Shown piece after piece: positions 60,158 to 64,000 of a DNA stretch of 64,000 nt. The notes beneath the pieces were generated by a model. The model was not told the origin of the DNA, did not search any database, and saw only the letters and a list, made by a program, of their open reading frames with translations. The position numbers and the translations under genes are program-made. The stretch is taken from positions 2,666,001-2,730,000 of the forward strand of contig CADCSX010000007.1 in the NCBI GenBank assembly GCA_902805475.1, given 5' to 3'. Position 1 is the first letter of the stretch. Each line of letters begins with the position of its first letter. Source of the DNA: Entonaema liquescens. Taxonomy: Eukaryota > Ascomycota > Sordariomycetes > Xylariales > Xylariaceae.

Positions 60158-61253
60158 ATGGGCACATTTCCTGGATTTCTATACCGACAGGTTACCTTCA
60201 AGCCAAAGCCGCTACCTAAGAGCCTGGATCTTAGCGGCAAGACGGCTTTGGTTACGGGCGGAAATGCCGGTCTCGGTTTCGAGGCTGCCAAAGAGTTAAC
60301 TTCCCACGGCCTGGCTCGAATTATCCTCGGAGTTCGCAGCGTAGCTAAGGGAGAAGAAGCGAAGAAGTCCCTCCTCGCGCTGAACCCCCAGATCGAGGTT
60401 CAAGTATGGGCGATCGACCAGGAGTCTTTTGAGAGCATCAAAAACTTCGCCGACCAGGCCGCGAGCCTTGACAGGCTAGATATCGTCATCCTTAACGCCG
60501 GCGTAAAGAGCATGGAGTATGTCAAGTCGAAAACTGGTCATGAGTTAAATGTTCAGGTATGATATAACCTTTACAATCGGACCTTCATAGACAGCTAACT
60601 TGGGGTTTCGGACTAGGTCAACCACTTGGGAACTGCTCTCCTCTCTCTTCTCATCCTCGGACCTCTCAAGAGGACGGCCGCGGCAACGGGTTCGCCATCG
60701 CGTCTGACTATCGTCAGTTCAGAGAATCACTTCTGGGTGAAGCTGAAGGAGATCAAGGGTCCCGACACGTTGGTGAACATGGACAAGCCGGAAACATTTG
60801 GAAAGGGCATGGACCGCTACAACGCGACCAAGCTACTTAACGTGCTGTGGATGCGCGAGCTAAGCTCCAAGACTTCGGCTTCTGACGTTATCATCGACGC
60901 CGTGAACCCGGGATTCTGCCAGAGCACGCTGCACCGCACGGATTCTAGCGGATCATCCTTTGCTAATCTGATCGGTTGGACTTCAGAGCAAGGCGGTCAC
61001 TGCCTGACTGATGCCGCAACGCAACACCCTAAAGATGGTCACGGCTCATACATGAGCGAGCAAAGCGTTAAAAGGTAAGATACCTTAACATGCTTACAAA
61101 ATAGGGGATGCTGACTGAAGACATTGTAGTCCTTCTCCCTTTGTCCTTTCTCCAGCAGGACAAAACGCGCAGACTAAGATCTGGAACGAGACCATTCAGC
61201 TCCTGAAAGAGGAAGCGCCCGGCATCGACCTGCTTGCGAACGTTCAGTCCTAA
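60158..61253 (+). CDS. Short-chain dehydrogenase/reductase
   Basis: NAD(P)-dependent oxidoreductase of the classical SDR fold, resembling fungal retinol-dehydrogenase/WW-oxidoreductase-like members. Exons 60158-60556, 60617-61074 and 61130-61253 join in phase (introns 60 and 55 bp) into 326 residues. The cofactor motif TGGNAGLG is at residues 33-40, ILNAGV follows, the catalytic Ser lies in TIVSSENH (about 167-168), and the YxxxK pair is Tyr201-Lys205 in RYNATK. The Pro-Gly motif VNPGFCQST follows. The N-terminus is short and soluble. Substrate is unknown. It is divergent from the zinc-cluster regulator and is the last intact gene before the degraded transposon. Confidence 0.95.
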
Positions 61254-61662
61254 GATTGATGAGCGTGCATCGGGATTCGAATTTCCGCATATCGTTTGTA
61301 TATTTAGCAAGCCCGGTGTGTAGTTAGGAGTATGTGGGTCAAATTGTTTCGAGTCTGGTAGTTTAGTTTTCCCTTTCTGCCTATCACCCATATAGATTCA
61401 TCAATATTATTGATACTTATCGAGACATTTCGTATTTACGATGAAGCACGTGATGCAGGACTTCCGTGTTGCTTTCAAAGTATAAGTCATAAATGCAGGG
61501 CGCTGAGGTTTCTAAACTAGTAATTTAAAGTTTATTTTCTGACGTCAACTCTAAAGTCTCATATTGCCATCCTTAAATAGTGACAATACATATATTAAAG
61601 GTTGTAAGACTATTGTAAATTGAAGCCAGTATTACGACTCACCAAGTCTTATATTTCAACTA
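61254..61662. other. Intergenic, no gene seen
   Basis: Short stretch between the SDR gene and the degraded transposon. No gene is visible. Confidence 0.65.
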
Positions 61663-63524
61663 ACGTAATCCACGGGTCAACGGCCCACACGGGTTAACGA
61701 CTTACTCCTATACTAAAATACTACCTTTTAACTTTAAATATTAATAATTTAATTAATTTATAATATTTTAAGTCCTAAAAAAGGTTAAAATATAATTAAC
61801 GCTTACTACTATTAAGTAAAATAAAAATTTTAATATAAAATATACGGCGCAAATTTATTTAATTTTATATAAAACGTTACACGGAAAAATTAATAAACGT
61901 TAATAATGTGTTAATATAATTAAATTACGTTAAAAATTGATTAAATTAGAAGAAAATACGGTAATTAAACGTATAATTAAATTAAATATATAAGCGTTTT
62001 TTTTTTAAATTATTTACGTTAAAAAAATAGCAAATATATTATTAATTAAACGTGATGGCGATTGTGTTAATGTTAATTAAGTTTTTATTTTTATATAACG
62101 ACGATTTAAATTTAAAATATATTTAAATTATTAAATAAATTATTAAAAAGTTTTTTACGAAAATTTTAAAATTTATTAAATTTAATTTAATTTTATTAAT
62201 GTTATAATTGAAAAAGAAGAAATTATATTTAAAAATATATATAATTTTAATGAAATAAATTTTATAATAAAAATAATTATTATAAATATAGTTATTATAA
62301 ATTTAAAACGTTATTACCGATTTTGTTAAATAATATTTAATAATAAAAAATGGTTTATAGCGATTTAATTTATTAATTTTTAAAATTAAATAATTTCGTT
62401 TTTTATTATTATTACAAATAAAATATATTTTATATTTTAATATTATAATAATGGATTTTTATTTAATTAAATAATTAAATTTTTTAATAACGGTTAAATA
62501 ATAAATTAAATTAATTTAAAATGGTTAAAATATTTTAATAAATATATAAAAAAACGTATAATAAATTGTAAACGGTTTTTAATTTTTAACGGTTATAAAA
62601 ATTATATATTAATAAAATTTTAAAAATATTATTATAATAATAATATTATATATTTTTATATATTTACTTATTTATTTTATAAATTTTAATTTTTAAATAT
62701 AACCGTTTTTTTAATTTTAAAACGTACGTATAAATTAATAATTAAAAATTTAATACGTTATAATTTTATTTATATTAAGAAAAAAAATTTTTTTCCCGCG
62801 TTTTAATAAACGTATAAAACCGTTTTTATGTTTATAAATATTCGGGTTAAATTCGAAACTATTAAATTAATCTTATTAAATATAAATAAAATTATTTTAA
62901 AACTTAATGTTATTTAAATTACTTAAACATTTACTTTAAACTTTAAATTCTTTAATTTATTTTAAACTTTAAAAACGCTAAATAATTTTAATAAAACTAT
63001 TTACCAATTTATTTATATTAAAAATAAAATTATAAATTATTATTTTAATTTATTAATAAAATTTATAATTATTATTAATAAATTAAATAAAACAATGTAT
63101 AAATTATTATATAAAATAACGTTATTAAAAAAAAAAACTTTAAATTTTCGAAAAATAAATTACGTATTTTTTAAACGTTAACGATTAAAAAATAAATAAT
63201 TATAATAAAAAAAACCTTTTACTTAAAAAAAAACAATTAATTTATTACGTAAAAAAAAAAATAATAACGATATAAATAACGAGATATATGTTAAAAAAAA
63301 ATTATTTAAAAAATAATAATAAAATTTTTAACGTTATAAAATTTATAATAATATAAATTATAATGCGTAAATTTATTAAAAAAAAATAAAAATAAATAAT
63401 AATAATAATTAAATTTTTTTTTAATTAATTTAACGCGTTTTAATTATAAAAATTATAATTTTTCGTAAAAAATGTTAATTTTTAAGCCGCTAACTTGTAT
63501 AGGCCGCTAACCCGTGGATTACGT
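61663..63524. mobile_element. RIP-degraded Tc1/mariner (Fot1/pogo-like) element
   Basis: An element of 1862 bp with terminal inverted repeats of about 43 bp. The left end starts ACGTAATCCACGGGT at 61663; the minus-strand right end starts with the same 15 bases at 63524, and the arms then continue with only transition differences (C/T, G/A) to a shared CTTA. Each end is flanked by TA (61661-61662 and 63525-63526), the Tc1/mariner target site. Length, TA duplication and TIR length suit Fot1/pogo-type fungal elements. The interior is almost pure A+T without any open frame, so the transposase has been destroyed, most likely by RIP. The orientation of the lost gene cannot be told. Confidence 0.85.
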
Positions 63525-64000
63525 TACTGCTTTCTGATGTCACTTTGAGGACAATCTACCTACGATTGTCAACAAGCATTGCTCACTAAAGAGCTCTGGG
63601 TGATTACGTATTTCGGATTAGGTACTAGGACATTAAGCCCGTCTCAGATATTGTAGGTAGGCTTTAGACCCATATCTATCGGTAGCCAAGCTTGGTATCT
63701 GAGTGGTTGTCCCGATCTTACCTTGCTAGCGTGACTGCTAGGGCAAAGGCACAGTTAGGTAGCAGCTTAGATAAGACGTGCTTTTACGAATATTGCGGGG
63801 GAGATAAAGCCACTAATTAAAATTATGAGTGGCTGAGATAGGTAAGACATAAGTGGAACTGGACTTTTGTCGAAATACCCCTTGCCTGTAAGCACTTTAC
63901 ATGGTGACTCAAGGTTTAGGTTGTGAAACATAGGTAGGTACTTAGATACATAGCTAGGTAAGCTCGGAGGCCGTTGTATGTGTAAGACGCATAATTTTAC
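63525..64000. other. Intergenic, no gene seen
   Basis: Normal-composition DNA after the degraded element. TAGGTAGGTACTTAG lies at about 63930-63945. No gene is visible before the window ends. Confidence 0.6.

Noticed and set aside
60091..60291. 66-codon minus-strand frame at the SDR start
   Set aside because: Antisense shadow of the SDR first exon.

Overview
The window reads as a nuclear scaffold piece of a filamentous ascomycete (Pezizomycotina, probably Sordariomycetes). Coding genes are GC-balanced and split by short introns (about 50-90 bp) with GTAAGT-like donors, CTAAC-like branch points and YAG acceptors. Gene content is typical of such fungi: Zn(II)2Cys6 regulators, P450s, a berberine-bridge-type FAD oxidase, GT90, DUF1996 and DUF1479 proteins. 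Two blocks are almost pure A+T and have lost all reading frames, which fits repeat-induced point mutation (RIP). Intergenic DNA is sprinkled with short TAGGTA/TACCTA palindromic strings. I assigned genes by protein-family recognition and by checking intron phase by hand; no database search was run.

Layout. 1.9-15.5 kb is a primary-metabolism and housekeeping-like stretch: an AAAP amino-acid permease with an apparent one-base frameshift, a DUF1479 protein, a fungal transcription factor with only half of a zinc cluster, deoxyribose-phosphate aldolase, a DUF1993 protein, an unrecognised Pro/Asn-rich protein and an ankyrin-repeat protein resembling TORC2 subunit Avo2. A 476-bp PIF/Harbinger-type MITE sits at 16.42-16.90 kb. 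18.5-25.9 kb holds arginase, a four-helix membrane protein, a 75-residue hydrophilic protein and a GT90 glycosyltransferase. 27.4-40.2 kb is a 12.8-kb gene-free AT block. 41.5-47.3 kb holds a mitochondrial transcription factor (Mtf1-like), a secreted DUF1996 protein and an unrecognised secreted Cys-containing protein.

48.0-61.3 kb is the most interesting coding region. It holds a BBE-like FAD oxidase and a P450 sharing one promoter, a second P450, a complete Zn(II)2Cys6 regulator, and a short-chain dehydrogenase divergent from the regulator. No polyketide synthase, NRPS, terpene synthase or DMATS is visible, so this looks like a small oxidative tailoring or catabolic cluster. Both P450 promoters carry the same perfect palindrome core TCGGCCGA about 220-270 bp upstream of the start codons, a plausible site for the linked regulator. 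The region is bordered at 61.66-63.52 kb by a RIP-degraded Tc1/mariner (Fot1/pogo-like) element whose 43-bp terminal inverted repeats and TA duplication are still readable.

Nothing here is certain to be a new system. The strongest leads are the shared promoter palindromes of the oxidative cluster, the two transposon structures recognised from their ends, and the two genes with reading-frame lesions.
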